From Chlamydiota bacterium (GTDB lineage Bacteria > Chlamydiota > Chlamydiia > Chlamydiales > SM23-39), in NCBI GenBank assembly GCA_027459365.1, contig DAIDIM010000054.1, positions 1-5,215 of the forward strand: 5,215 nt of DNA. Reading direction: 5' to 3'. The notes below the pieces were generated by a model. The model ran no database searches, had not been told where the DNA came from, and saw only the letters and a program-made list of their open reading frames with translations. Shown here one piece after another: positions 1 to 5,215 of the stretch. Position numbers and translations under genes: made by a program. The stretch's first letter is position 1; each line of letters begins with the position of its first letter.

Positions 1-25
1 CGGGCGCATTCCCATTTTCTGGGTA
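1..25 (+). repeat. IS left terminal inverted repeat
   Basis: These 25 bases (CGGGCGCATTCCC... to GGGTA) are the exact reverse complement of 1542-1566. Identity stops at base 26, although a GCTG follows at 28-31 that also occurs in the inward reading of the right end with a 2-base offset. The repeat contains a small internal palindrome, CCCA at 11-14 and TGGG at 20-23 around TTTTC, which could be part of the transposase binding site. Confidence 0.95.
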
Positions 26-50
26 TCGCTGTAAATTAAAAATTTTGTTT

Positions 51-71
51 AAAAAAAGTGCCTAAAGCACT
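51..71 (-). terminator. Weak hairpin with T-tract, reading outward from IS left end
   Basis: AGTGC (57-61) and GCACT (67-71) form a 5-bp stem around a 5-base loop. The seven A's at 51-57 read as a T-run on the minus strand immediately after the stem (one A is shared with it). The arrangement resembles a short intrinsic terminator that would stop minus-strand transcription leaving the IS leftward. The stem is short, so efficiency would be low. On the plus strand the same hairpin lies in the transposase leader, about 35 nt before ATG 107. Confidence 0.3.
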
Positions 72-95
72 GATACTCTTTGAATGACCAAACCC

Positions 96-103
96 AAAGA
101 GGA
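96..103 (+). promoter_or_regulatory. Ribosome binding site for transposase start at 107
   Basis: AAAGAGGA lies just upstream of ATG 107, with GAGG ending 4 nt before the start codon. The longer reading frame would begin at TTG 80, which has no purine-rich sequence before it (GCACTGATACTCT). The site therefore favours ATG 107 as the true start. Confidence 0.65.
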
Positions 104-106
104 CAC

Positions 107-1528
107 ATGCGCATAGGCACAGATCAAGATTCTAAAGACATCTCCATCAAAATTCAAGCCACAAACGAACGAATACAGAAAATCATCGTTCGAACAGACA
201 AGATCAACAATGAGCAGGACCTGGAGAAACTGGAGTTGGAGATACAGTCACTTACAAGGGAGCTCGGAGATCTGATCGTTGCGCAAAAGGTGCAGCAACA
301 TATTGACAAAGATGAGGCATTTCGGGCTTCTGCCATTGAGCTTTCTCATCAGTTTCGTAAAATGCTGGTCAACAAGGGTCGTGTTCTCGTTCAGATCAGA
401 TTCTCTGGTGGGACGGTCATACCCTTAAACGTGGTCTATTGGGCCAGAAGAGGAAGTGCAGGGAAGCGGGGTAAGGGGCTTTACCCGGAACTGTATCTTT
501 TAGGAATTCACGACCACTGTACACCGTTTTTGGCTTCAGAGGTTGCACAAGCTGCCGCAGCCCTCTGCTCCTTCGAAGAGGCAAGACACATGATAGAATC
601 TCGAGGATGTCCATTGGATGTTAAGACAGTGAGGAATATAGCCAAACGCTTTGCCTGTCGTGCGAGATTAGGACAGAAAACAGAGCCAGTGATTGAGATC
701 TTGCGTGCAGAAAACTTAAAGGGACGCCGAGTTGTTCTCTCATCGGATGGAGGACGCCTTCGTATTCGAACATCAAAACGGGGTCGTCGGACAAAAAAGA
801 ACCGATCTCACTATAGTACCGATTGGCGCGAGCCAAAACTGCTTATCATTTACGTTGTAAACGACGACGGAAGGATAGACAAGAAGGTCCTTCCCCTTAT
901 AGACGGAACCCTAAAGGGAACTGATGCCTTATTTGCTCTCCTACACATTTACCTCCGATCGTTAAACCTGAGTACAGTGGATCAAATCTTGTTTGTCGCT
1001 GACGGAGCCCACTGGATATGGGACGCAATTCAGTGTGCCCGAAAGATGCTCATCCTGGTCGGACTTCATTGTAAGATCATCGAGTTGATCGATTTTTACC
1101 ATGCGGTACAACATCTGCATGGATTTGCTGAGCACAAATGCCAGTGGTCAGGGAAAAGACGAAAACAGTGGGTCTCTCAACAGAAGACGTTGCTCAAGAG
1201 CGGAAAAACTAAGGAAGTCCTCGAGAACCTGCAGAAAGCTACCAAAGGTTCGAGAAGCAAGGTCCTCCAGAGAGAGCTGATGTACTTCGTCAATAACCGA
1301 GAGAGGCTCGCATACCAGGAAGTATCGGCCCAGAAACTGCCGATAGGCAGTGGGGCCATTGAGAGCGCTGTGCGCCGGGTTATCAACCTGAGACTCAAAA
1401 GTCCCTGCATCTACTGGAAAGAGGAGACCGCTGAAGAGATACTGCTACTGAGAGCGTATTACAAGAGTGGTCGTTGGAATCTGCTAAAGAAGATGGCGTA
1501 TGAAGGAGGTTTACTCTATGCGGCATAA
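107..1528 (+). CDS. IS transposase, DDE type, ISKra4-like
   Basis: This gene encodes the enzyme that cuts and joins the ends of the surrounding element. I chose ATG 107 (473 aa) over TTG 80 (482 aa) because only the ATG has a Shine-Dalgarno site. In 482-aa numbering, residues 25-75 are charged and probably coiled coil. Residues 150-195 look like a DNA-binding helical region (CPLDVKTVRNIAKRF). The RNase H-like catalytic core follows, with candidate acidic residues D223 (SSDGGRLR), D308 (VADGAHWIWDA) and E428 (LPIGSGAIESAVRR). A DFYH motif sits at 338-341, as in related transposases. The C-terminus (INLRLKSP...YWKEETAEE) is of the kind seen in ISKra4-type proteins. The frame is uninterrupted, so the protein should be functional. 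Family assignment is from memory of motifs; ISLre2-like is the alternative. That it is a transposase is near certain given the flanking repeats. Confidence 0.9.
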   Translation: MRIGTDQDSKDISIKIQATNERIQKIIVRTDKINNEQDLEKLELEIQSLTRELGDLIVAQKVQQHIDKDEAFRASAIELSHQFRKMLVNKGRVLVQIRFSGGTVIPLNVVYWARRGSAGKRGKGLYPELYLLGIHDHCTPFLASEVAQAAAALCSFEEARHMIESRGCPLDVKTVRNIAKRFACRARLGQKTEPVIEILRAENLKGRRVVLSSDGGRLRIRTSKRGRRTKKNRSHYSTDWREPKLLIIYVVNDDGRIDKKVLPLIDGTLKGTDALFALLHIYLRSLNLSTVDQILFVADGAHWIWDAIQCARKMLILVGLHCKIIELIDFYHAVQHLHGFAEHKCQWSGKRRKQWVSQQKTLLKSGKTKEVLENLQKATKGSRSKVLQRELMYFVNNRERLAYQEVSAQKLPIGSGAIESAVRRVINLRLKSPCIYWKEETAEEILLLRAYYKSGRWNLLKKMAYEGGLLYAA

Positions 1529-1592
1529 CCTGTTAGGCAGCTACCCAGAAAATGGGAATGCGCCCGTTCAGACCACGAGCAGTTTTAGTTGA
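1503..1592 (+). other. Strong RBS and 24-codon ORF crossing IS right end
   Basis: AAGGAGGT (1503-1510), a near-perfect Shine-Dalgarno sequence, lies inside the end of the transposase gene, 7 nt before ATG 1518. That ATG is in a different frame from the transposase and overlaps its last 11 bases. The frame begins MRHNLLGSYPENGNAP, reads through the entire right repeat and ends at TGA 1590-1592, 26 bp into the flanking DNA. Translation could be coupled to transposase termination at 1526-1528. As a protein it is probably meaningless here, but the arrangement could supply a start to whatever gene lies downstream of an insertion. It may also be chance: the SD also encodes Glu-Gly-Gly of the transposase (YEGGLLY). 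Confidence 0.3.
1542..1566 (-). repeat. IS right terminal inverted repeat
   Basis: This is the exact reverse complement of 1-25 over 25 bases, ending in CGCCCG. It starts 13 bp after the transposase stop codon. Host-like DNA begins at 1567. An open reading frame that starts at 1518 crosses the whole repeat without a stop. Confidence 0.95.
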
Positions 1593-1597
1593 CTGCT
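1578..1597 (+). other. Small hairpin just outside the IS right end
   Basis: AGCAGT (1578-1583) and ACTGCT (1592-1597) form a 6-bp stem with an 8-base loop, 11 bp outside the element. Only a short TTC follows, so it is a poor terminator. It overlaps the possible -35 element at 1589. It might be part of the target structure, since some IS families insert near hairpins, but this is inference. Confidence 0.3.
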
Positions 1598-1618
1598 TTC
1601 AGACAGCTATGTTTTAAG
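1589..1618 (+). promoter_or_regulatory. Possible sigma-70 promoter for the hydrolase gene
   Basis: TTGACT (1589-1594) matches five of six bases of the -35 consensus. TTTAAG (1613-1618), 18 bp further on, matches four of six of the -10 consensus. It lies about 60 bp before the hydrolase start, entirely in host-side sequence. The -10 is weak and AT-rich DNA yields such matches by chance, so support is modest. Confidence 0.35.
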
Positions 1619-1664
1619 TAGAAAAAGCAAGATCTTCATGCACTTTCAATAGCTTTCGAAGATA

Positions 1665-1670
1665 AAAGGA
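1665..1670 (+). promoter_or_regulatory. Ribosome binding site for hydrolase start at 1677
   Basis: AAAGGA ends 6 nt before ATG 1677, a normal spacing. It supports the long form of the hydrolase. The competing internal TTG at 1773 has GAAGAG only 1 nt upstream, too close to be a good site. Confidence 0.55.
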
Positions 1671-1676
1671 CAGACA

Positions 1677-2837
1677 ATGTATAAGGGATTCTATTTTTTC
1701 AGAATTGGCTACTCCCAGATACCCTTCCCAAAACCTCAAAAATGTATTTTTTCAAACAAGTTCCTGAAGAGATTGAAATGGAAATTATTTATTATAGTTA
1801 ACTTAGTTTTTTGTCATTTCACAGGAGTAGAGACGGTGGATAACTTGGCTGGATATTACGAAGGGAATTATGTAATCCATAATTTTCGTTTAGAAAATGG
1901 AGAAATGTTTAAAGATTTGAATATCCATTATAGAACATTGGGATCTCCTCAAAGAGACAGCTCTGGAACCATTGTCAATGCAGTGTTAATGCTTCATGGG
2001 ACTAATGGTTCTGGAGCTTTATTTCTTACTGAATCGATCGGTACCCATCTATTTGCTTCTGGAAAGCCATTGGATTTATCCCGGTATTATATCATTTTGC
2101 CGGATGCAATTGGTTCTGGAGGCTCAAGTTCTCCAAGCGATGGAATGAAAGCGCATTTTCCTCATTATCAATATCACGATATCGTCAAAGCTCACCATCA
2201 ACTCATCACCGAGAAGTTGGGAGTCACTCATTTGCATTTCATTCTTGGTTATTCAATGGGGGGAATGCTCACTTGGGTATGGGGAGAAAAATATCCACAT
2301 ATGATGGACGCACTTTTGCCTATTGCATGTCTTCCTGTCCCGGTGAGCGGAAGAAATTTGATTTTACGACGTGCCATTATTGAATCTATCAAAAATGATC
2401 CTACATGGAAACAAGGCAACTATACCCATTCGCCAGATGGGTGGGTTTCTAGCTACCCCTTCTGGAAAATGCTTATGGAGAGTGCTCAACATCTCAGCCA
2501 AATTGCATCAGATCTCCAACAAGGCCAGAGTTATGTTGAACATGCAAGCAATGAGGCAAAAAACCGTGATGCGAATAATGTTCTTTATGCTTTAGATGCT
2601 TCTAGAGATTACGCGCCTAACTTAAAACAAATTCAAGCAAGGGTTTTAGCTGTCAATTTTGAAGACGATGACATCAATCCAAATAGTTTTGAAATTCTCA
2701 CACAAGCTATATTAAAAGTGAAAAATGGAAATTTTGTACTCATTTCAAAAAGCAACCAAACAAATGGTCATCTTTCTTTCTTAGAAGCCGATCTTTGGGC
2801 TAAATATGTAACAATCTTAGAATCAGAATGTTATTGA
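1677..2837 (+). CDS. Exported alpha/beta hydrolase, homoserine-acetyltransferase-like
   Basis: This 386-aa protein belongs to the alpha/beta hydrolase branch often labelled homoserine O-acetyltransferase (MetX-like). Visible motifs are the oxyanion-region strand LMLHGTNGSG (104-113), the nucleophile elbow GYSMGG with S193, an acidic cluster EDDDINP (329-335) with D330 or D331 as the likely triad acid, and NGHLSF with H365 as the triad histidine. The fold is complete. Residues 28-50 (KFLKRLKWKLFIIVNLVFCHFTG) are a basic stretch followed by a hydrophobic one, like an export signal with cleavage near 50. MetX proper is cytoplasmic, so this is more likely a periplasmic or secreted esterase/acyltransferase of unknown substrate. 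About 28 residues precede the signal; a TTG start at 1773 would give a standard short signal peptide, but the better RBS precedes ATG 1677. It stands alone on the plus strand, convergent with the sugar genes. Methionine biosynthesis is not supported by context. Confidence 0.8.
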   Translation: MYKGFYFFRIGYSQIPFPKPQKCIFSNKFLKRLKWKLFIIVNLVFCHFTGVETVDNLAGYYEGNYVIHNFRLENGEMFKDLNIHYRTLGSPQRDSSGTIVNAVLMLHGTNGSGALFLTESIGTHLFASGKPLDLSRYYIILPDAIGSGGSSSPSDGMKAHFPHYQYHDIVKAHHQLITEKLGVTHLHFILGYSMGGMLTWVWGEKYPHMMDALLPIACLPVPVSGRNLILRRAIIESIKNDPTWKQGNYTHSPDGWVSSYPFWKMLMESAQHLSQIASDLQQGQSYVEHASNEAKNRDANNVLYALDASRDYAPNLKQIQARVLAVNFEDDDINPNSFEILTQAILKVKNGNFVLISKSNQTNGHLSFLEADLWAKYVTILESECY

Positions 2838-2950
2838 ATTTTTTCCATATTGTTTCTGATTATCATATTGTACATTTTTAGATCGACTGGCTAACGTTCT
2901 CCATACAGAAGAATTGGAGGGATATATGTACTAAATTTTTGTATTGTTTA
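2838..2950. other. Spacer between convergent genes, no clear terminator
   Basis: This 113-bp AT-rich gap separates the hydrolase and dehydrogenase stop codons. I looked for a shared bidirectional terminator and found only weak structures. One is an 8-bp inverted repeat, AATCAGAA (2821-2828) with TTCTGATT (2854-2861), which has a 25-base loop and spans the hydrolase stop. The other is a 5-bp CTCCA/TGGAG pair within about 2900-2920. Neither is followed by a proper T-run. Termination may be Rho-dependent, or the two transcripts may overlap. Confidence 0.4.
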
Positions 2951-4036
2951 TCATACCCAACTCAAAACAATTTTGATATCCTTTTGGGATCGCCTTGTAA
3001 ATGCGCCCTTAAAATTGGTATAAGGCATACGGGTTGTAATCATTTTGTTTGCAATGCCTTTCCATTTCTTCTCTGCAGATTCTAAATCTTGAATGGCCTT
3101 TTCCCAATGATGTTTTGAAGCGTTGACACTACCAAACAGTATCTGATTCTTCAAAACAAGTCTTTTTATGATCTTGCCTGCAGGTAAAGGTGAATTTGTC
3201 TGTAAGTTCGGAATCCCCGTATAAGCGCATACGCCATTGGGCGCTAAAAGATCAAGACATTGAAAGCAAATTGCTGCAATCCCAGCTGCCTCGACAATCA
3301 CATCAAATTGTCCTGCCAAAGTTGGATCGCTATATCGGATTTCTTTTCCATTAATATAGATGCCTCCCATCTGATGGACAATCTTTGCCTTTATAGAATC
3401 ATTAGAAACGATGTCTTGTCCATATACTTTAAAGCCGCGTAAAGTTAGAACCATGCAAGCAAGAAGGCCTATAGGACCAAGTCCAATAACAACCGCTTTT
3501 TTTCCATTGGGACTCCATCCAGGGATTCGTCCTTTTTGAATTCTAATCAACTCTTCGATTGCTTTTTCTGAAATGGTCATTGGCTCTACAAGGAATCCAA
3601 AATGTCGAAACGATTCTGGCGCTTTTACAATGAATGCCTCATCATCGACTACATACTCTGCATTGAATCCTGAAAGACATCGGATGCCTCGTTCGATGTA
3701 TTCAATTCCTGAGCAATAATCAAAACACCCTTTTAAACAAAAAGGACATTTCCCACACCCCCTTCGGACAGTCACAATCGCAAGATCACCTTTTTTTAAG
3801 GTTGTTACTTTAGAACCAACCTCTATGACTTCAGAGATCATTTCATGGCCTAGTACTAACATCTTTTCGCCAGGAGGTGCTTTCCCTATCTTATGTTCAA
3901 TGATTTCTTGATCCGTCCCACAAACTCCAACTTCCAATACTTTCAATTTTACTTCGTATGGAGTCTGGATTTGCGGTTCTGGTAAATCAATGTACTCAAG
4001 TTCTCCCGTATCTTGGTTAACTGCTATGGCTTTCAT
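2951..4036 (-). CDS. Zinc-dependent glucose 1-dehydrogenase-like enzyme
   Basis: A 361-aa medium-chain dehydrogenase of full family length. Family members of this type oxidise glucose or a related aldose at C1 to the lactone, in the cytoplasm, with NAD(P)+. Catalytic zinc ligands are C39 (GVCGTD), H64 and E65 (LGHEM), with E151 (VEPMT) nearby. A structural zinc site is formed by C94, C97, C100 and C108. The Rossmann motif is GLGPIG (185-190). D208 ends the second strand of the nucleotide fold (VYGQD), which usually favours NAD+ over NADP+. The combination of EPMTISEKA and the layout resembles archaeal-type glucose dehydrogenases rather than ordinary alcohol dehydrogenases; sorbitol or threonine dehydrogenase activity is the main alternative. 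The start ATG overlaps the stop of the sugar transporter by 4 bp (ATGA), which strongly suggests one operon and that the imported sugar is the substrate. The gene ends in tandem stops (TGA then TAA). Confidence 0.82.
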   Translation of the reverse strand: MKAIAVNQDTGELEYIDLPEPQIQTPYEVKLKVLEVGVCGTDQEIIEHKIGKAPPGEKMLVLGHEMISEVIEVGSKVTTLKKGDLAIVTVRRGCGKCPFCLKGCFDYCSGIEYIERGIRCLSGFNAEYVVDDEAFIVKAPESFRHFGFLVEPMTISEKAIEELIRIQKGRIPGWSPNGKKAVVIGLGPIGLLACMVLTLRGFKVYGQDIVSNDSIKAKIVHQMGGIYINGKEIRYSDPTLAGQFDVIVEAAGIAAICFQCLDLLAPNGVCAYTGIPNLQTNSPLPAGKIIKRLVLKNQILFGSVNASKHHWEKAIQDLESAEKKWKGIANKMITTRMPYTNFKGAFTRRSQKDIKIVLSWV

Positions 4037-5215
4037 TTTGATGCCTTATCCATGCCAAGTTCACGCAATGGGTGTCCTGAGTAGACATGCCTTTCTATTG
4101 TTTCCAAGGACAAACTTTTCGTCTCTGGAACATAACGGATCGCCCAGAAGAAGCCGATAAGACATGCAATTCCATAGATGGCAAAAGTGGCTGAAATTCC
4201 AATACTATGCTGCATAATGGGAAAACTTGATACAACGGCAGTATTGAAGGCCCAATTGCTTGCTGCTGAAAAACTGGCTCCTTGGCCGCGAACTTTTTGA
4301 GGGAAAATTTCTGGCATCATCACCCAAGGCAACGGGCCTAAACTGACAGCAAAAAATGCAATGTAGATAAATATGCATGCTGCAGACAGCCAATAAAGAG
4401 CAGGAAGATTCAAATATGTTGTAATCGCAACGGTAAATAATACTGCGGTAGTTCCAATAAATCCTAGCAACAATAGACGCCTTCTACCCATTTTTTCTAC
4501 CCAGCTCATTGCGACGAATGTCATCGCTACATTCACAATTCCAATTCCTACAGTAGCTAAGAGACTTCCTAAAGTGCTTTCTAGGTGCATTTCCTTAAAA
4601 ATAATCGGGGCATAATAGATAATCACATTGATTCCACTGAGCTGCTGGAAAAAGAAAAGGAGAATTCCAACAGAGAGACATGGACGAATCTTTTTAGAAA
4701 ATAGATCTTTCCAGACGCTTTTTTTGTTTTCTCTTTCAATTGAATGCTCAATCAATGCAATTTCCTTTTCTAAACGTGCAGAGTGAATCCCTATTCCCAA
4801 AATTTTACATAAAGAAATGGAAGCTTCATGATGCCTTTTTCGAAGGCAAAGCCAACGAGGGCTTTCAGGAAGGAAAAATGCTCCTAAAAAGAGGAGCGTA
4901 CTCGGAATAAGTCCGGTAACAAACATAGCGCGCCAGGAAAGATGCACTGTATTGGTCGACAAATTAATGATGTAAGAACATAAAATCCCAATCGTAATCG
5001 CCAATTGAAAACAAGTCACCAATTTTCCTCGAATTTCTGCAGGCGCTGTTTCTGCAATGTATAAAGGGCTCACTACAACAGACAACCCTATACTCACTCC
5101 AAGAAGAAACCGCGCTATGCATAAAGTGCCATAAGAAGAGCTAAAAACGATCATTAAGATGGACAATGAAAATACCAATGGTATCAATATCAACACTTTC
5201 ACCCTACCGACAAAG
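4033..5215 (-). CDS. Sugar-porter MFS transporter, 5' end cut by window
   Basis: An inner-membrane sugar transporter of the major facilitator superfamily, sugar porter (SP) family, normally about 450-490 aa with 12 helices. The visible 389 aa from GTG 5202 are not the real N-terminus. The frame stays open to the window edge, and the residues before the GTG read FVGR, giving FVGRVKVL, the loop 2-3 motif. TM1-TM2 (roughly 70 residues) therefore lie outside. From the GTG, family signatures are RFLLG (31-35), PLYIAETAPAEIRG (46-59), PESPRWL (112-118), QQLSGINVIIYYAP (186-199) in TM7, VEKMGRRR (235-242), GPLPWVMMPEIFP (289-301) and VPETKSLSLETIE (358-370). A charged cytoplasmic loop lies at about 119-173. 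Such porters usually carry hexoses or pentoses by proton symport or facilitated diffusion. The QLS motif in TM7 is typical of glucose-type carriers, though not decisive. It is the upstream partner of the glucose-dehydrogenase-like gene; the promoter is outside the window. Confidence 0.9.
   Translation of the reverse strand, partial: FVGRVKVLILIPLVFSLSILMIVFSSSYGTLCIARFLLGVSIGLSVVVSPLYIAETAPAEIRGKLVTCFQLAITIGILCSYIINLSTNTVHLSWRAMFVTGLIPSTLLFLGAFFLPESPRWLCLRKRHHEASISLCKILGIGIHSARLEKEIALIEHSIERENKKSVWKDLFSKKIRPCLSVGILLFFFQQLSGINVIIYYAPIIFKEMHLESTLGSLLATVGIGIVNVAMTFVAMSWVEKMGRRRLLLLGFIGTTAVLFTVAITTYLNLPALYWLSAACIFIYIAFFAVSLGPLPWVMMPEIFPQKVRGQGASFSAASNWAFNTAVVSSFPIMQHSIGISATFAIYGIACLIGFFWAIRYVPETKSLSLETIERHVYSGHPLRELGMDKASK
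4044..4047 (-). promoter_or_regulatory. Ribosome binding site of the dehydrogenase, inside transporter gene
   Basis: On the minus strand AAGG precedes the dehydrogenase ATG by 7 nt. It lies within the last codons of the transporter. With the ATGA overlap it supports translational coupling, with reinitiation after the transporter stop. Confidence 0.5.

Larger units (their letters stand above)
1..1566 (+). mobile_element. Complete insertion sequence, probably ISKra4-like
   Basis: This is a self-contained insertion sequence of about 1.57 kb. It is bounded by perfect 25-bp inverted repeats at 1-25 and 1542-1566 and carries one uninterrupted transposase gene filling most of its length. Size, single ORF, ends beginning (C)GGGCGC and the transposase motifs fit the ISKra4 family as I know it; ISLre2-like elements are the main alternative. 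Because ISKra4 ends usually begin with GGG, the outermost C/G pair (1 and 1566) could be flanking sequence. The element is more GC-rich than the host: 32 of 60 bases are G/C at 721-780, against 25 of 60 at 1921-1980 and 16 of 60 at 2701-2760. This suggests recent acquisition. The intact ORF and identical ends suggest it may still be mobile. The left flank is outside the window, so a target duplication cannot be confirmed; on the right it would start with TTCAGACC at 1567. Confidence 0.92.

Noticed and set aside
45..79. Transposase promoter with TTGTTT (45-50) and TACTCT (74-79)
   Set aside because: The spacing is 23 bp, too long for a sigma-70 promoter, and the -10 match is poor.
154..836. 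Three minus-strand frames of 60-71 codons opposite the transposase gene
   Set aside because: They lie wholly opposite a gene with clear family motifs, have no family resemblance and no convincing ribosome sites.
1177..1410. 77-codon minus-strand frame inside the transposase gene
   Set aside because: It is antisense to the conserved catalytic C-terminal part of the transposase, so the constraint belongs to the other strand.
1803..1814. Lipoprotein signal at LVFC in the hydrolase
   Set aside because: The residue before the cysteine is Phe, whereas a lipobox normally needs Gly, Ala or Ser; an ordinary signal peptide fits better.
2371..2595. 74-codon plus-strand frame inside the hydrolase gene
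   Set aside because: It is a shifted frame of the hydrolase, which has a complete catalytic triad; no separate signal supports it.
3260..3442. 60-codon plus-strand frame opposite the dehydrogenase
   Set aside because: It is antisense to the Rossmann domain and has no recognisable motif.
4205..4393. 62-codon minus-strand frame within the transporter
   Set aside because: It is a shifted frame over conserved transporter motifs (GPLPWVMMPEIFP); Cys- and His-rich composition is a by-product.
5200..5202. GTG as the real start of the sugar transporter
   Set aside because: The frame is open upstream to the window edge and encodes FVGR, completing the loop 2-3 motif; two helices are missing, so the gene continues beyond the window.

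Overview
The window looks bacterial: densely packed ORFs, Shine-Dalgarno sites, an ATGA gene overlap and a complete insertion sequence. The host DNA (about 1567-5215) is AT-rich. It encodes a secreted alpha/beta hydrolase, a glucose-dehydrogenase-like zinc enzyme and a sugar-porter MFS transporter. This gene mix, with IS load, would suit an AT-rich, possibly host-associated bacterium such as a chlamydia-like or Legionella-like lineage. That is a guess; no marker gene here settles the taxonomy.

Layout. Positions 1-1566 are a complete IS element with 25-bp perfect terminal inverted repeats and one intact DDE-type transposase gene (best start ATG 107, end 1528), probably ISKra4-like. The element is visibly more GC-rich than the host DNA. 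Its left end is exactly base 1, so the left flank and any target-site duplication cannot be seen. Just inside the right end is a strong ribosome-binding site and an ATG whose frame runs through the repeat into the flanking DNA (1518-1592).

Positions 1567-1676 are a short leader with a weak hairpin and a possible promoter. The hydrolase gene follows (1677-2837, +), related to homoserine O-acetyltransferase but with an N-terminal export signal. A 113-bp spacer (2838-2950) without a convincing terminator separates it from a convergent two-gene unit on the minus strand. In that unit, a sugar transporter (5215-4033, 5' end cut off by the window) overlaps the start of a zinc-dependent glucose-1-dehydrogenase-like gene (4036-2951) by 4 bp.

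Functionally, the minus-strand pair is a coherent sugar uptake and oxidation module: the porter imports a hexose and the dehydrogenase oxidises it at C1 without prior phosphorylation. The IS and the hydrolase have no evident functional link to it. I found no tRNA, rRNA, CRISPR array or riboswitch. I saw no clearly undescribed system; the most unusual feature is the outward-reading start at the IS right end.
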